In this document: in pieces, positions 1 to 8,437 of the stretch | Layout: the number at the start of each line of letters is the position of its first letter | How positions within the stretch are numbered: position 1 is the stretch's first letter | Assembly (NCBI GenBank): GCA_019694315.1 | Contig: JAIBCE010000036.1 | Coordinates: 1 to 37,418 of the forward strand | Source: Sandaracinaceae bacterium | GTDB lineage: Bacteria > Myxococcota_A > Polyangia > Polyangiales > Sandaracinaceae | Direction: 5' to 3' | DNA: 37,418 nucleotides | Program-made: the position numbers and the translations under genes | Notes under the pieces: model-generated | What the model was told of the DNA's origin: nothing | The model's input: only the letters and a program-made list of their open reading frames with translations | The model's database searches: none

Positions 1-1011
1 GCGTCGGGCGGAAACCCATGGATCGGCCTCTACGGAGAGCACGCCGCGATCGAGCTCGACGGCCTGACGGGCGAGGTGCTCCAGCGCGTGGATCTCGGCG
101 ACGTGGCCCCCTACCTCGCGGCGATCGACTCGCTCGGTGTGGTGTGGATGGGCTCGCAGCGCGGCGTGCTCGTGCGCATCGACCCCTCGCTCGATCCACC
201 CGACGTGACGCGCATCGAGCTCGACGCGGACTGCTTCGAGACCTACTCGCTCGCGATCGATCCCGACGACCGCCTCTACCTGACGGGCTTCGGCTGCGAT
301 CGCGTGTGGCGCTACGAGCCCTGGAGCGGGACCTTCACGCCGCTCGAGGTGCCGCCGAGCCCACGCGGCATCGCGCTCACGAACACGGCGCTCTGGGTCG
401 CGCACACGGGTGGCCTCGCGTCCGAGATCTCGCTCGAGTCCTTCTCGGTGCTGCGCACGATCGATCTCGACGGCGACGGCACGGGCCCCACGCCGCGGCA
501 GACGATCGGCGCCGCGGTCGACTCGCTCGGTCATGCGTGGATGGTGAGCGAGGTGGGCGGCCCGAGCGGAGGCGGCCTCGCGACGCGCGTCGACATGGCC
601 CATCACCTCGTGGACGCGAGCGTGGAGGTGGGCCGCGCGCCCCACGTGCAGGGCGATCTCAGCGGCTGGCAGCGCATCGGCGAGCGCGAGCCCGAGGGCA
701 GCGCGCGTCACGTCTTCGAGGGGTGCGGCGAATTCGCGACCGACTGGCAGGCGGTGCACGTGCACGCGAGCCTCGGCGCGGGCGGCGAGATCGAGGTGGC
801 CGTGCGCCACGCCGAGACGACGGCGGGCCTCGACGCCCAGGAATTCCGGTCGATCGGCGTGCTCCCGCGCGACCCCTCGCCGCTCTCGCTCTCCGAGGTG
901 CCCGACGGAGGCGTGCTCGAGGTGGAGGTCACGCTGCGCACCGGCTCGCACCGCAGCGCGCCCGTGCTCGATCTGCTCGGCGTGGCGTGGGACTGCGGCG
1001 GTCCGGGGTGA
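1..1011 (+). CDS. beta-propeller-like (streptogramin-lyase/NHL type) protein, 5' truncated
   Basis: The frame is open from the first base, so the start lies upstream; a Met at 76 is internal. The visible 336 residues contain repeated short units such as WIGLYGEH, VWMGSQRG, LYLTGFG, LWVAHTGG and AWMVSEVGG, spaced roughly 40 residues apart. That is the pattern of NHL/streptogramin-lyase-like beta-propellers. A DGDGTGP segment recalls a calcium loop. The last 120 residues or so look like a separate beta-sandwich. Proteins of this type in myxobacteria are commonly secreted or lipoproteins, but the signal region is outside the window. No catalytic residues can be assigned. The fold is moderately supported and the function unknown. 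Confidence 0.7.
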   Translation, partial: ASGGNPWIGLYGEHAAIELDGLTGEVLQRVDLGDVAPYLAAIDSLGVVWMGSQRGVLVRIDPSLDPPDVTRIELDADCFETYSLAIDPDDRLYLTGFGCDRVWRYEPWSGTFTPLEVPPSPRGIALTNTALWVAHTGGLASEISLESFSVLRTIDLDGDGTGPTPRQTIGAAVDSLGHAWMVSEVGGPSGGGLATRVDMAHHLVDASVEVGRAPHVQGDLSGWQRIGEREPEGSARHVFEGCGEFATDWQAVHVHASLGAGGEIEVAVRHAETTAGLDAQEFRSIGVLPRDPSPLSLSEVPDGGVLEVEVTLRTGSHRSAPVLDLLGVAWDCGGPG

Positions 1012-1092
1012 GCTGGCTCGCCCGCGACATACGCCGAAGGCGACTCGGTCGCTCGGCGATCGATCCGACCGCGCGGTCCAGGCGTAGACGCC

Positions 1093-1248
1093 AGAGCACC
1101 GATTCATTCGAATGGCTGCTCTCGTCTGCGTCGTACGACGGGGACGCGTGTCCCCTCGCCCCGCCGAAGTGAATTCGTCGGGGCCCCACTCCCCCAAGAA
1201 CCCCGAATCCACTTGATTCCTGAGGGGAATCGAACGGATCGGTGCTCT
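1093..1248. repeat. 156-bp intergenic element with inverted ends (copy 1)
   Basis: The left end (1093-1110) and the reverse complement of the right end (1231-1248) match at 16 of 18 positions around AGAGCACCGATYC. Inside are a hairpin at 1159-1183 (10-bp arms, one mismatch, loop GTGAA) and another at 1215-1231 (GATTCC/GGAATC). The core 1140-1175 recurs in inverted orientation at 34400-34436. No coding potential is apparent and no target-site duplication is obvious. It fills most of the 290-bp gap before the TPR gene. It resembles a REP/BIME or MITE-type element. Confidence 0.65.
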
Positions 1249-1301
1249 ACGAGCTTCTGTCGCCGAGGAGCTGTGCAGTACCATCGCCGCCCGAGGTCCG
1301 C

Positions 1302-2219
1302 TTGATCACCACGACTCGTCCCGCCGCGTTGCCCTGGACCGCCCTCGCCCGAGGCGCGCTGCTCTCGTTCACCCTCTTCGCTGCGGCGTCCGCGTCCGCC
1401 CAGGAGACGCCCCCGCAGGGCACGGCGCCGAGCGGCGAGACCGACACGATGGCGCAGAGCACTGCGCGTGAGCAGGACCTCACCGATCAGCAGGCGCGCG
1501 CGCACTTCTCGGTGGGCCGCGCCATGTACGAGGCCGGTCGCTTCGCCGAGGCCGCGCAGGAATTCCAGCAGGCCTACGACCTCTCGCACCGCCCGCAGCT
1601 GCTCTACAACCTCTACGTCGCCTACCGAGACTCGTCGCAGCTCGTGCGTGCGCGCGATGCGCTCCGCCAGTACCTCGCCGAGGTCGAGGATGCGCCCAAC
1701 CGCCTGCACCTCATGTCGCGGCTCGAGGCGCTCGAGGCGCAGGTGGCCGAGGAAGAGCGGGCGCGGGCCGAGTCGGAGGCCGAGCTCGCGGCCGCGGAGC
1801 AGGCGACCGCGGAGGCCGAAGCGGCGCGAGAGCGGGCAGAGGCGCAGGCGGCGCAGCTGCGTCACGTGCGTCCTTGGTGGCCGTGGGTCGTGTTCGGCGT
1901 GGGGCTCGCGGCCGCAGGCGTGGGCGTGCCGCTCGGCGTGGACGCGGCCAGCCAGGCCGACGCCGTGAGGCTCCGCTGCACGCAGCCCGACGGCTCGCTG
2001 CTCTGCCGGAGCAGCGCCGATGTCTCCATCGCGAACGGCGCGGTGACGCAGGCCGCCGTGGCCGACGCGCTGTGGATCGCAGGCGCTGCTGCGGCCGCCT
2101 CCGGCCTCGTCCTCGCGTTCCTCGTGCCCGACGACATCGTCGACGAGCCCGCCCCCGCGGTCAGCGCCGCGTGCGGACCGACGGGCTGCTTTGCCTCTCT
2201 CACTCTTTCGCTTCGTTGA
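1302..2219 (+). CDS. TPR-containing exported protein with C-terminal membrane segments
   Basis: I chose the TTG at 1302 because a GAGG-like ribosome site lies just upstream and it yields a clean signal peptide (hydrophobic run, then ASASAQ). An alternative GTG at 1242 would place 20 unlikely residues first and start inside the repeat element. The 305-residue protein has a short tetratricopeptide-like region (HFSVGRAMYEAGRFAEAAQEF), then an Ala/Glu/Arg coiled coil, then two hydrophobic segments (PWWPWVVFGVGLAAAGVGVP and one near the C-terminus). The signal peptide, TPR and late transmembrane layout is shared with the two PEGA proteins at 8438-11203, so it is probably a periplasmic scaffold held in a membrane. 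The specific partner is unknown. Confidence 0.75.
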   Translation: MITTTRPAALPWTALARGALLSFTLFAAASASAQETPPQGTAPSGETDTMAQSTAREQDLTDQQARAHFSVGRAMYEAGRFAEAAQEFQQAYDLSHRPQLLYNLYVAYRDSSQLVRARDALRQYLAEVEDAPNRLHLMSRLEALEAQVAEEERARAESEAELAAAEQATAEAEAARERAEAQAAQLRHVRPWWPWVVFGVGLAAAGVGVPLGVDAASQADAVRLRCTQPDGSLLCRSSADVSIANGAVTQAAVADALWIAGAAAAASGLVLAFLVPDDIVDEPAPAVSAACGPTGCFASLTLSLR

Positions 2220-2227
2220 GGACACCG

Positions 2228-3214
2228 ATGCCGCTTCATGAACGCTCGCTCGGCGCGCTCCTGCTCCTCACCCTCGGCGGCTGCAGCGCCGTCGTCGGAG
2301 ATCTCGGGGGAGTCCGGTCCGATCCCCAGGCCTGCCTCCAGGGGGGCGATACGGAGATCACGCGGGACGCTCGCTTCGTGTTCGCCGAGATGCAGGCACA
2401 CTCGACGCACCCGACGTTCCTCGCGTTGATCGGGGGCTCCACCAACCCCGCGGAGCCGGACCGACAGATCCTCCGTGGGCGCGCGCTGATCACGCCGAGC
2501 TTCGCGGCGTCGCAGTACGCCCCGATGGATCTCCTCTCCTCGGATCCAGCGCGATGCGCGATGGCGGCACCCCCGGCACCGCTCACGATGGACTTCACGG
2601 TTCCGTCGTTCTTGCCCGCCGACACGTCGAACGGAGGTCCCTTCGACATAGACTTCTGGTGCGAGACGAACGACATGCCGGGGCGCCAGACCGGCATGGG
2701 CGGCGACCACACCTGGGTGCGTCCCGTCTGCGACGACGGCAACGTGTTCTTCGTGCACAACACGGGCTTCGATCAGCCGGTGATGGCGGAGACCAACGGC
2801 ACCGACCTCACGATCACCGTGGACTCGGCGCGGGTGGTGGCGGCGCTGCGTGGCGCTGAAGCGCTCGGTCGCGTTCCCTTCGTCGTGCAGATCACGCGTC
2901 AGGACCAGACGGTCGGCTACATCCGCGCGATCCTCGTCTGCGACCCGGGGCCCTACGTGCTGCGCGGGATCCTCGACGCAGGCACCGACCACGGCCTCGA
3001 GGCCTACTTCGACGTCGGGCTCAACGGCGTGTACGACCCCGAGTGCGACCCGCACTGCACCGGGATGCGGACCGCGGGGGGCTCGGGCACGACGGTGAAT
3101 TTCACCGCGCCGGTCGGCATGGGCGGGGACAACGACTTCGACGTCACCCGCTTCTGCCAGGTGCCCGCCGGCTTCGACAGCGCCGCGTGTGGTCCGCACG
3201 CGACCGCGCCGTGA
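2228..3214 (+). CDS. putative lipoprotein of unknown function
   Basis: The ATG at 2228 follows the previous stop by 8 bases and begins a 328-residue product with a lipoprotein signal: a hydrophobic core ending LTLGGC, with the lipobox cysteine at residue 19. Same-frame sequence upstream is only a shadow of the TPR gene. The mature part is mixed alpha/beta-looking with several cysteines in its second half (WCETND, VCDPG, CDPHCTG, FCQVP, AACGP). These could form disulfides in the periplasm. No known domain is recognised. The tight spacing suggests co-transcription with the TPR gene. A strong hairpin follows at 3276-3307. Confidence 0.75.
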   Translation: MPLHERSLGALLLLTLGGCSAVVGDLGGVRSDPQACLQGGDTEITRDARFVFAEMQAHSTHPTFLALIGGSTNPAEPDRQILRGRALITPSFAASQYAPMDLLSSDPARCAMAAPPAPLTMDFTVPSFLPADTSNGGPFDIDFWCETNDMPGRQTGMGGDHTWVRPVCDDGNVFFVHNTGFDQPVMAETNGTDLTITVDSARVVAALRGAEALGRVPFVVQITRQDQTVGYIRAILVCDPGPYVLRGILDAGTDHGLEAYFDVGLNGVYDPECDPHCTGMRTAGGSGTTVNFTAPVGMGGDNDFDVTRFCQVPAGFDSAACGPHATAP

Positions 3215-3275
3215 GGCTCGAGGTGCGTACACCCTCCTGAGCGGAGCGGAGCGCCCGACGATCCCGTCGCGGCGT

Positions 3276-3307
3276 GAGCCTCGCGGAGCCGATGCTCCGC
3301 GAGGCTC
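3276..3307. terminator. terminator-like hairpin between convergent genes
   Basis: A perfect 14-bp stem (GAGCCTCGCGGAGC and its complement) closes a CGAT tetraloop. It sits between the stop of the lipoprotein gene (3214) and the stop of recA (3323), which converge here. There is no T-tract on either side, so termination is inferred from position and stem strength only. Confidence 0.6.
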
Positions 3308-3322
3308 GTGTCCGTCGAGGCC

Positions 3323-4360
3323 TCACGCAGCAGCTTCTTCGGCGAGCGACGGTCGCTGCTTGAGCGCGCCGCTCTCGGCCGCGAGGCGCACGGCGGCCTC
3401 GACCGAGTCGCGCAGCTTGGCGTCGTCGAGCAGCGCGAGGCGCGCCTTCTCGCGGCCCTGTCCGAGGCTCTGCCCCGCGAACGCGTAGTAGCTGCCGTTC
3501 TTCTCGATCTTCTCGAGCGTCACGGCCGTGTCGAGCAGATCGCCGACCGCGTCGATGCCGATGCCGTAGCGGATGTCGAACTCCGACACCTGGAACGGCG
3601 GGGCCATCTTGTTCTTCACCACCTTGACGCGCGTGCGGTGGCCCACGACCTCCTCGCCGACCTTCACCTGGCCGACGCGGCGGACGTCGAGGCGCACGCT
3701 CGAGTAGTACTTGAGCGCGTTGCCGCCGGTCGTGGTCTCGGGCGAGCCGAAGACCACGCCGATCTTCATGCGCAGCTGGTTGATGAAGAAGATCGTCGTG
3801 CCGGTGCGGTGCGTGATGCCGGTCAGCTTGCGCAGGGCCTGGCTCATGAGGCGCGCCTGCAGGCCCATGTGCTGATCGCCCATCTCGCCCTCGATCTCGG
3901 CGCGCGGCACGAGCGCCGCGACCGAGTCGACGACGACGAGATCGACGGCGCCGCTCCGCACGAGCGTCTCGACGATCTCGAGCGCCTGCTCGCCCGAGTC
4001 GGGCTGGCTCACGAGGAGCGACTCGGGCTTGACCCCGAGGCTCGCCGCGTAGCGCAGGTCGAGCGCGTGCTCGGCGTCGACGAAGGCCGCGATGCCGCCC
4101 TGGCGCTGACACTCGGCGATCGCGTGCAGCGTGAGCGTGGTCTTGCCGCTCGCCTCGGGCCCGAAGACCTCCACGACGCGACCGCGCGGGTAGCCTCCGC
4201 AGCCGAGCGCGGCGTCGAGCGACGGCGCGCCCGTGGGGATGGTGGCGACCGGCTCGATCTCGCGAGGCTCGCCGAGCGCCATGATCGCGCCCTTTCCGAA
4301 CTGCTTCTCGATGGCGGACACCGCGGACTGGACGGCCTTGAGCTTGTCCTTGAGCGACAT
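3323..4360 (-). CDS. recA: RecA recombinase
   Basis: This encodes the DNA-dependent ATPase that pairs and exchanges homologous strands and promotes LexA cleavage. The 345-residue protein has Walker A at residues 67-75 (GPEASGKTT), Walker B at 141-145 (LVVVD), a DNA-binding loop-2 region around 196-211 ([17 protein letters not shown]) and the diagnostic [13 protein letters not shown]. The length is normal, with a short C-terminal tail less acidic than in E. coli. The ATG at 4360 is supported by AGAGAAGAG just upstream; an in-frame extension to 4636 is antisense noise. comM lies upstream on the same strand, 136 bp away. I saw no convincing LexA box in the leader. Confidence 0.98.
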   Translation of the reverse strand: MSLKDKLKAVQSAVSAIEKQFGKGAIMALGEPREIEPVATIPTGAPSLDAALGCGGYPRGRVVEVFGPEASGKTTLTLHAIAECQRQGGIAAFVDAEHALDLRYAASLGVKPESLLVSQPDSGEQALEIVETLVRSGAVDLVVVDSVAALVPRAEIEGEMGDQHMGLQARLMSQALRKLTGITHRTGTTIFFINQLRMKIGVVFGSPETTTGGNALKYYSSVRLDVRRVGQVKVGEEVVGHRTRVKVVKNKMAPPFQVSEFDIRYGIGIDAVGDLLDTAVTLEKIEKNGSYYAFAGQSLGQGREKARLALLDDAKLRDSVEAAVRLAAESGALKQRPSLAEEAAA

Positions 4361-4496
4361 GATCTCTTCTCTCTTTCTCGTGAACGACGTGGGTGGACGA
4401 ACGGCACGCGCGTGAAGCGGACACGCGCGTGCGCTGCGCTCGAGCGACTCGAGCGCGAGCTCGTGGAGGCGGCGGCCCGCAGGGAGCCGGCGCCCG
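4361..4496 (-). promoter_or_regulatory. recA leader / comM-recA gap
   Basis: This 136-bp gap contains the purine-rich recA ribosome site (AGAGAAGAG, ending 4 bases before the ATG). Farther upstream are two copies of the self-complementary block ACGCGCGT, within CACGCGCGTG and ACACGCGCGTG, 18 bp apart and centred near 4410 and 4428. The blocks could be regulatory, but the sequence alone does not show it. No canonical LexA-type operator was recognised. Confidence 0.35.
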
Positions 4497-6038
4497 TCAG
4501 CGCGCGGGAGAGGCGGGTGCGGCGGACTGCGCATCGCCGGGTCCGTCGAGATCGCCGCGGTAGCGGAGCGCCTCGGCGACGTGCACCACCGCGATGCGAT
4601 CCACCTCGGCGAGGTGCGCGAGCGTGCGCGCCACACGCAGCGTGCGACCGAGCGCGCGCATGGAGAGGCGCAGCCGATCGCCCGCGCGATCGAGGAGCGC
4701 GCGGGCCTCGGGCTCGAGCTCGCCGAGGTGTCGCGCGAAGAGACGCGCCGTGTTCGTGGGCCGCTGACCGCGCTCGAGATCGCCGTGTTCGTGGGCTCGC
4801 TCGCGTGCCCTCGCGACGCGCGCGCGCACGAGGGCCGAGCTCTCGCCGACCGGACCGCGATCGACCTCGGCCATGCGCACGGGCGAGAGCCACACGCGGA
4901 GATCGAAGCGATCGAGCAGCGGGCCCGAGAGGCGCCCGCGGTAGCTCTCGACGCGCGCGGGCGAGCACTTGCACATGCGCTGCGGATCGCCCGCGTAGCC
5001 GCACGGGCACGGGTTCATCGCGCCCACGACGATGGAGCGCGCGGGCATCACCACGCGCTCGCGGGCGCGGGCGATGGCGACCTCGCCGCTCTCCATCACC
5101 GTGCGGAGCGACTCGATCGCGTTGCGCTGGAGCTCGGGCAGCTCGTCGAGGAAGAGCACGCCGCCGTGCGCGAGCGTCACCTCACCAGGCCGCACCGGCT
5201 CGCCACCTCCGACGAGGGCGGCGCTGCTCGCGGTGTGGTGCGGCGCGCGAAACGGACGCATCGACGGGGGCGCGAGGCCGGCGGCGCTCGCGATGGTCGC
5301 GGCCTCGAGGCGCTCGTCGGGGCTCGGCTCGGGCAGGAGGCCCGGCAGGCGCCGGGCGAGCATCGTCTTGCCTGCGCCCGGCGGCCCGACGAAGAGGAGA
5401 TCGTGCTGTCCGGCGGCCGCGATCTCGAGGGCGCGCTTGCCCACGACCTGGCCGCGAACATCCGACAGATCGGGCTCGAGCGAGGTGGGGCGTGCGCTCT
5501 CGTAGGGCTCGAGCGGCGGCACGTGGAACGCGCGCGAGAGCAGGCCCACACACTCGCCCAGCGTCGCGACGGCGCGCACGTCGAGGCCCGTCACGAGCGA
5601 GGCCTCGCGCGCCTGCGCGAGCGGCACGATGGCGCGCGTGAGGCCCTGCGTGCGCGCGCGTCGGAGCATGGGCAAGAGGCCCGTGACCGCGCGCAGCTCT
5701 CCGCTCAGCGAGAGCTCGCCGAGCACCAGCGTGCTCTCGAGCTCGTCGCCAGCGCACGCGCCGCAGGCCGCGAGCACGCCGATCGCGATCGCGAGATCGA
5801 AGTGCGTGCCGCGCTTCTTGGTGTCGGCGGGGGCGAGGTTGAGCACGAGGTGTCGGGGCGGCAGCTCGAAGCCCGAGTGCGCGAGGGCCGCGCGCACGCG
5901 GACCCGGCTCTCGCGGACCGCAGCCTCGGCGAGGCCCACGAGATCGAAGCCCGGCAGGCCCTTGCCCAGGTGGATCTCCACGTCGACGGGCTGCGCGTCG
6001 ACACCGACGAGCGAAGAGGAACGAACGCGGGTGGTCAT
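4497..6038 (-). CDS. comM: ComM/YifB family Mg-chelatase-like AAA+ ATPase
   Basis: The 513-residue protein begins [15 protein letters not shown], matching the usual ComM start, so ATG 6038 is chosen although the frame stays open to 6788 across folE. The N-terminal ChlI-like domain ([10 protein letters not shown], about residues 27-36) is followed by Walker A at 218-225 (GPPGAGKT), Walker B at 294-300 (VLFLDEL), a central PCPCGY motif, and a C-terminal Mg-chelatase-like domain. ComM is known as a hexameric branch-migration helicase that extends recombination during natural transformation. It lies directly upstream of recA on the same strand, a functionally coherent pairing. The length is typical of the family. 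Confidence 0.95.
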   Translation of the reverse strand: MTTRVRSSSLVGVDAQPVDVEIHLGKGLPGFDLVGLAEAAVRESRVRVRAALAHSGFELPPRHLVLNLAPADTKKRGTHFDLAIAIGVLAACGACAGDELESTLVLGELSLSGELRAVTGLLPMLRRARTQGLTRAIVPLAQAREASLVTGLDVRAVATLGECVGLLSRAFHVPPLEPYESARPTSLEPDLSDVRGQVVGKRALEIAAAGQHDLLFVGPPGAGKTMLARRLPGLLPEPSPDERLEAATIASAAGLAPPSMRPFRAPHHTASSAALVGGGEPVRPGEVTLAHGGVLFLDELPELQRNAIESLRTVMESGEVAIARARERVVMPARSIVVGAMNPCPCGYAGDPQRMCKCSPARVESYRGRLSGPLLDRFDLRVWLSPVRMAEVDRGPVGESSALVRARVARARERAHEHGDLERGQRPTNTARLFARHLGELEPEARALLDRAGDRLRLSMRALGRTLRVARTLAHLAEVDRIAVVHVAEALRYRGDLDGPGDAQSAAPASPAR

Positions 6039-6080
6039 GCGAGGGGCCCTCTTCAAGCCGTGGGCCGGCCTCCGAGCGCT

Positions 6081-6098
6081 CGAATTCAAGGGAATTCG
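6081..6098. promoter_or_regulatory. inverted repeat between divergent comM and folE
   Basis: CGAATTC and GAATTCG flank a 4-base spacer (AAGG) in the 162-bp divergent promoter region, an AT-rich island in GC-rich DNA. It could be an operator for either gene, but no regulator is identified. A direct repeat GGCGGCCGCCACCCCCC-like follows at about 6115-6150. Confidence 0.35.
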
Positions 6099-6200
6099 CT
6101 CGAGAATTGGCGGTGCCGCCGCCACCCCCCTGGCGGCCGCCACCCCCCGCGGGCCTCGGACGGGCGTGGGCAGCCGCGGCCGCCGCGGTATGACAGCCCG

Positions 6201-6773
6201 ATGAGCGCGATCGATCGGGCGTCCGCGGCGCAGCACCTCGAGGCGTTTCTCCGTGCGATCGGCGCGCCGGTCGAGCTCGACCCCGAGCTCCGCGGCACCG
6301 GCGCGCGCGTGACCGATGCGTGGGTCGACGAGCTCCTCGTCGGCTATGCGGCCGATCCCGCGCACATCCTCGCCGAAGGGACGGAGTCGAGCTCGAAGGG
6401 CCTCGTGCTCCTCGCGGACGTGCCCGCCACGACCATGTGTCCGCACCACCTCTTGCCCGCGTCGGGCCGCGTGCACGTGGGCTACTGGCCCGGCCCGCGC
6501 GTGGTGGGCTTCGGCGCGATCGCGAGGCTGGTCGAGTGCCACACGCGGCGGCTCGCGCTCCAGGAGGACATCGCGCGCGCCATCGCGGACGCGCTCGTCG
6601 AGCACCTCGGCGCGGAGTCGGCGGGCGTCGTGGTCGACCTCGTCCCGAGCTGCCTCACCGCGCGCGGGGAGCGGCCGCACGGCGCGCACGCGATCACCAC
6701 GAGCTTCGCGGGGCGCGCGGCGAGCGAGCCCGCGCTTCGTCAGGAGCTGCTGCTCTCGCTTCGTGCGCGCTGA
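6201..6773 (+). CDS. folE: GTP cyclohydrolase I
   Basis: FolE converts GTP to dihydroneopterin triphosphate, the first step of folate or pterin synthesis. The 190-residue protein has TMCPHHLLPASGRVHVGY, holding the zinc ligands Cys80 and His83, and PSCLTARGERPHGAHAITTS, supplying the third ligand Cys151 (E. coli Cys110, His113 and Cys181). The region VECHTRRLALQEDIARAIA matches the family's ARR..Q.QE.L..QIA helix. It is about 30 residues shorter than E. coli FolE, mostly at the N-terminus, and several usually invariant positions differ, so it is a divergent member. A TATGAC -10-like hexamer at 6189-6194 sits 6 bases before the ATG and no ribosome site is visible, so the transcript may be leaderless. 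Confidence 0.88.
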   Translation: MSAIDRASAAQHLEAFLRAIGAPVELDPELRGTGARVTDAWVDELLVGYAADPAHILAEGTESSSKGLVLLADVPATTMCPHHLLPASGRVHVGYWPGPRVVGFGAIARLVECHTRRLALQEDIARAIADALVEHLGAESAGVVVDLVPSCLTARGERPHGAHAITTSFAGRAASEPALRQELLLSLRAR

Positions 6774-6795
6774 TCCGGAGTGGCCCACCGCGGGG

Positions 6796-6870
6796 CTGCT
6801 TCATCCACCCCTGCTTCATCCACCCCTGCTTCATCCACCCCTGCTTCATCCACCCCAGCTTCATCCACCC
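6796..6870. repeat. five tandem copies of a 15-bp unit covering the merR stop codon
   Basis: The unit CTGCTTCATCCACCC is repeated exactly four times (6796-6855), and a fifth copy (6856-6870) differs by one base. The fifth copy contains the stop codon of the MerR-type gene on the minus strand. Because 15 is a multiple of three, every copy repeats Gly-Gly-stop in the same frame. The array therefore looks like amplification of the 3' end of that gene into the folE-merR gap. Confidence 0.9.
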
Positions 6871-7433
6871 CAGAGCAGGCGCATGGCGCGCGGGAGATCC
6901 GAGCGACCCATCACGTCGCAGTGGCCGCAGCCGCTCGGAAAGTGCTCGCCGGAGCAGGTGCCGCACTCGTGGATCATCGTCGCGGTCTGCGCGAGCTCCT
7001 CGCGGAGCTTGCGGAGGCAGGCGATCTTGGCCTGCATCTCGTCGATGCGGCGGTGCAGCACTGCGGTCATGCGCTCGCTCGCCTCGACCGAGCTGCCCGC
7101 GTGGTGCTTGAGCTCGAAGAGATCCTTGATGTCCTGGAGCGAGAGGCCCGCCTCGCGCAGATCGATGATGAGCGACAGGCGCGGCACCTGACGCGGCTCG
7201 TAGAGGCGGTGCCCCCCCTCGCTGCGCGTGACGGGCTCGACCAGGCCCGCCTCTTCGTAGAAGCGGACGGTGCGGACGGTCGTGTGGCAGGCCCGCGCCA
7301 GGTCTCCGGACGTGAGCGGCGTCCCGTTCGACACGACGGGCAGGCGATCGCGGCAGGGGGCGCAGCCGCGGTCGGGCTCTCGGTCGGGCTCGCCCGTCGG
7401 CGGGGGCTCGGTGGGGTGCGACTCCGCGCTCAT
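6861..7433 (-). CDS. MerR-family transcriptional regulator with C-terminal cysteine cluster
   Basis: The 190-residue protein has a 36-residue N-terminal extension containing CAPC (24-27). A MerR winged helix follows at about 38-108 (LTSGDLARACHTTVRTVRFYEEAGLV, YEPRQVPRLSLI). Next come the dimerisation coiled coil (120-152) and a cysteine cluster HECGTCSGEHFPSGCGHC with Cys157, 160, 169 and 172. MerR proteins of this layout usually sense metals or thiol-reactive compounds and untwist promoters with long spacers. The ligand is not predictable here. ATG 7433 is the natural start. The gene ends inside a tandem repeat and faces folE, while the divergent neighbour at 7554 could be a target. No MerR-type operator was identified with confidence. 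Confidence 0.88.
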   Translation of the reverse strand: MSAESHPTEPPPTGEPDREPDRGCAPCRDRLPVVSNGTPLTSGDLARACHTTVRTVRFYEEAGLVEPVTRSEGGHRLYEPRQVPRLSLIIDLREAGLSLQDIKDLFELKHHAGSSVEASERMTAVLHRRIDEMQAKIACLRKLREELAQTATMIHECGTCSGEHFPSGCGHCDVMGRSDLPRAMRLLWGG

Positions 7434-7553
7434 GGACAGCTCTGGGCCTCGCGCAACGGCGCGTCTATGGGGATTCGGGCCCATGCGTGTCAAGACTCGC
7501 CCCGCACGCAACTCGAGGCCACCCTGCTCGATACGGAGCCCAAGGAGGCTCCC

Positions 7554-7982
7554 ATGACGATCCGAACCGATGGCTCCAGCACCCGCGTGACCACCCACCC
7601 CATGTCCAGCCGCACTGCGGCGGCGCCCACCGAGCGGCAGTTCCGAACGGCGCTCCGCGACGGCGCGACCCTCCTGCTCGGTGGGGTCGAGACGGCGGCC
7701 CGCTCGCTCCCGGGCGGCGAGATCGTCGCGGCGGCGATCCACGGCACGGCGAGCGCTGCGTCGTCTTCGACGGGGTCGGGCGGGGGCGTGGGCAGCGCAG
7801 GCTCGGCCGGCGCGGCGAGCGGCACGCCCTATGACGCCTTGCTCTCGTCGTCCGACGAGTCGATGCAGCTCATCGAGCTCCAGCAGCAGATCCAGGAAGA
7901 GAACCGTCGCTACTCGACGCTCTCGAACGTGCTCAAGGCACGGCACGAGACCGCCAAGAACGCGATCGGCAACATCCGCTGA
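7554..7982 (+). CDS. small protein with type III needle/inner-rod-like C-terminal helix (candidate)
   Basis: The ATG at 7554 has an excellent ribosome site (AAGGAGG at about 7541-7547). The 142-residue product has a Ser/Thr-rich start, a central Gly/Ser/Ala low-complexity stretch (residues about 70-92) and a predicted C-terminal helix (about 103-142) ending AKNAIGNIR. By eye, and from memory of the PrgI sequence, this helix aligns without gaps with the PrgI C-terminus over 34 residues, with 9 identities including the SN..K core and the terminal N-x-R. Needle and inner-rod subunits (SctF, SctI) share such a helix. The sctS-sctT genes at 22803-23942 make this plausible but do not prove it. There is no signal peptide or membrane segment. 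Confidence 0.55.
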   Translation: MTIRTDGSSTRVTTHPMSSRTAAAPTERQFRTALRDGATLLLGGVETAARSLPGGEIVAAAIHGTASAASSSTGSGGGVGSAGSAGAASGTPYDALLSSSDESMQLIELQQQIQEENRRYSTLSNVLKARHETAKNAIGNIR

Positions 7983-8054
7983 CCCCCCGCGTCACCGGCC
8001 CCGGAACGTGCACGTTGCGGGGCGCGGCCGCGATTCGATAGTCTGGAGGACCTC

Positions 8055-8411
8055 ATGAGCGATCCCATCCGAAAGGTCGGCGGCGCGGGCGGCATGCCCG
8101 ACGTCGGCGACGTTGCGGGGACTGGCACGGGGGGCGAGGCGTTTCGCGCCACGCTCGAGGCGAGCCGTTCGATCTCGTCGACCGAAGCGAGCGGTAGCGT
8201 GGGCTCCACGGCCGAGCTCGCGGCGGCCGTGAAGAGCGGCACGATCGAGCCGTCCGCGGCCGTCGAGCAGCTCGTGGCGCGCGCCCTCGAGGCCCCGGCC
8301 GCACGGGGGCTGACGGAGGCTGGACGCGCACAGCTCGAGCGTGCGCTCCGCGGCGCGCTGGCCAACGATCCCACCCTGCTCGCCCTCCAGGCCGACCTGG
8401 GGCGACGCTGA
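8055..8411 (+). CDS. small hypothetical protein
   Basis: The ATG at 8055 follows GGAGGA at 8045-8050. The 118-residue product starts with a Gly-rich disordered segment (VGGAGGMPDVGDVAGTGTGG), then a Ser/Thr-rich part, then a helical C-terminal half (TIEPSAAVEQLVARALEA; LTEAGRAQLERALRGALA). It has no cysteine, signal peptide or membrane segment. It lies 72 bp after the needle-like gene and 26 bp before the first PEGA gene, so the four are probably co-transcribed. A secreted substrate or chaperone of an export system would fit the size, but nothing in the sequence establishes that. The family was not recognised. Confidence 0.7.
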   Translation: MSDPIRKVGGAGGMPDVGDVAGTGTGGEAFRATLEASRSISSTEASGSVGSTAELAAAVKSGTIEPSAAVEQLVARALEAPAARGLTEAGRAQLERALRGALANDPTLLALQADLGRR

Positions 8412-8437
8412 CGAACGAGGAAGGAGACCGGACCCGA

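Noticed and set aside
1874..3214. Longer version of the 2228 lipoprotein with a Gly/Arg-rich start
   Set aside because: The extra N-terminus is out-of-frame shadow of the TPR gene, and ATG 2228 gives a proper lipoprotein signal.
4361..4496. LexA/SOS box in the recA leader
   Set aside because: The palindromes seen (ACGCGCGT) do not resemble a LexA site and are common in this GC-rich DNA.
4581..6773. 730-codon plus-strand frame ending with folE
   Set aside because: Only the last 190 codons match a known family; the preceding part is antisense to comM.
4497..6788. Extended N-terminus of comM reaching into folE
   Set aside because: The family's usual start at 6038 is present, and the extra residues are the antisense of folE.
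6796..6870. Possible CRISPR-like array
   Set aside because: Units are directly adjacent with no spacers and the period is only 15 bp.
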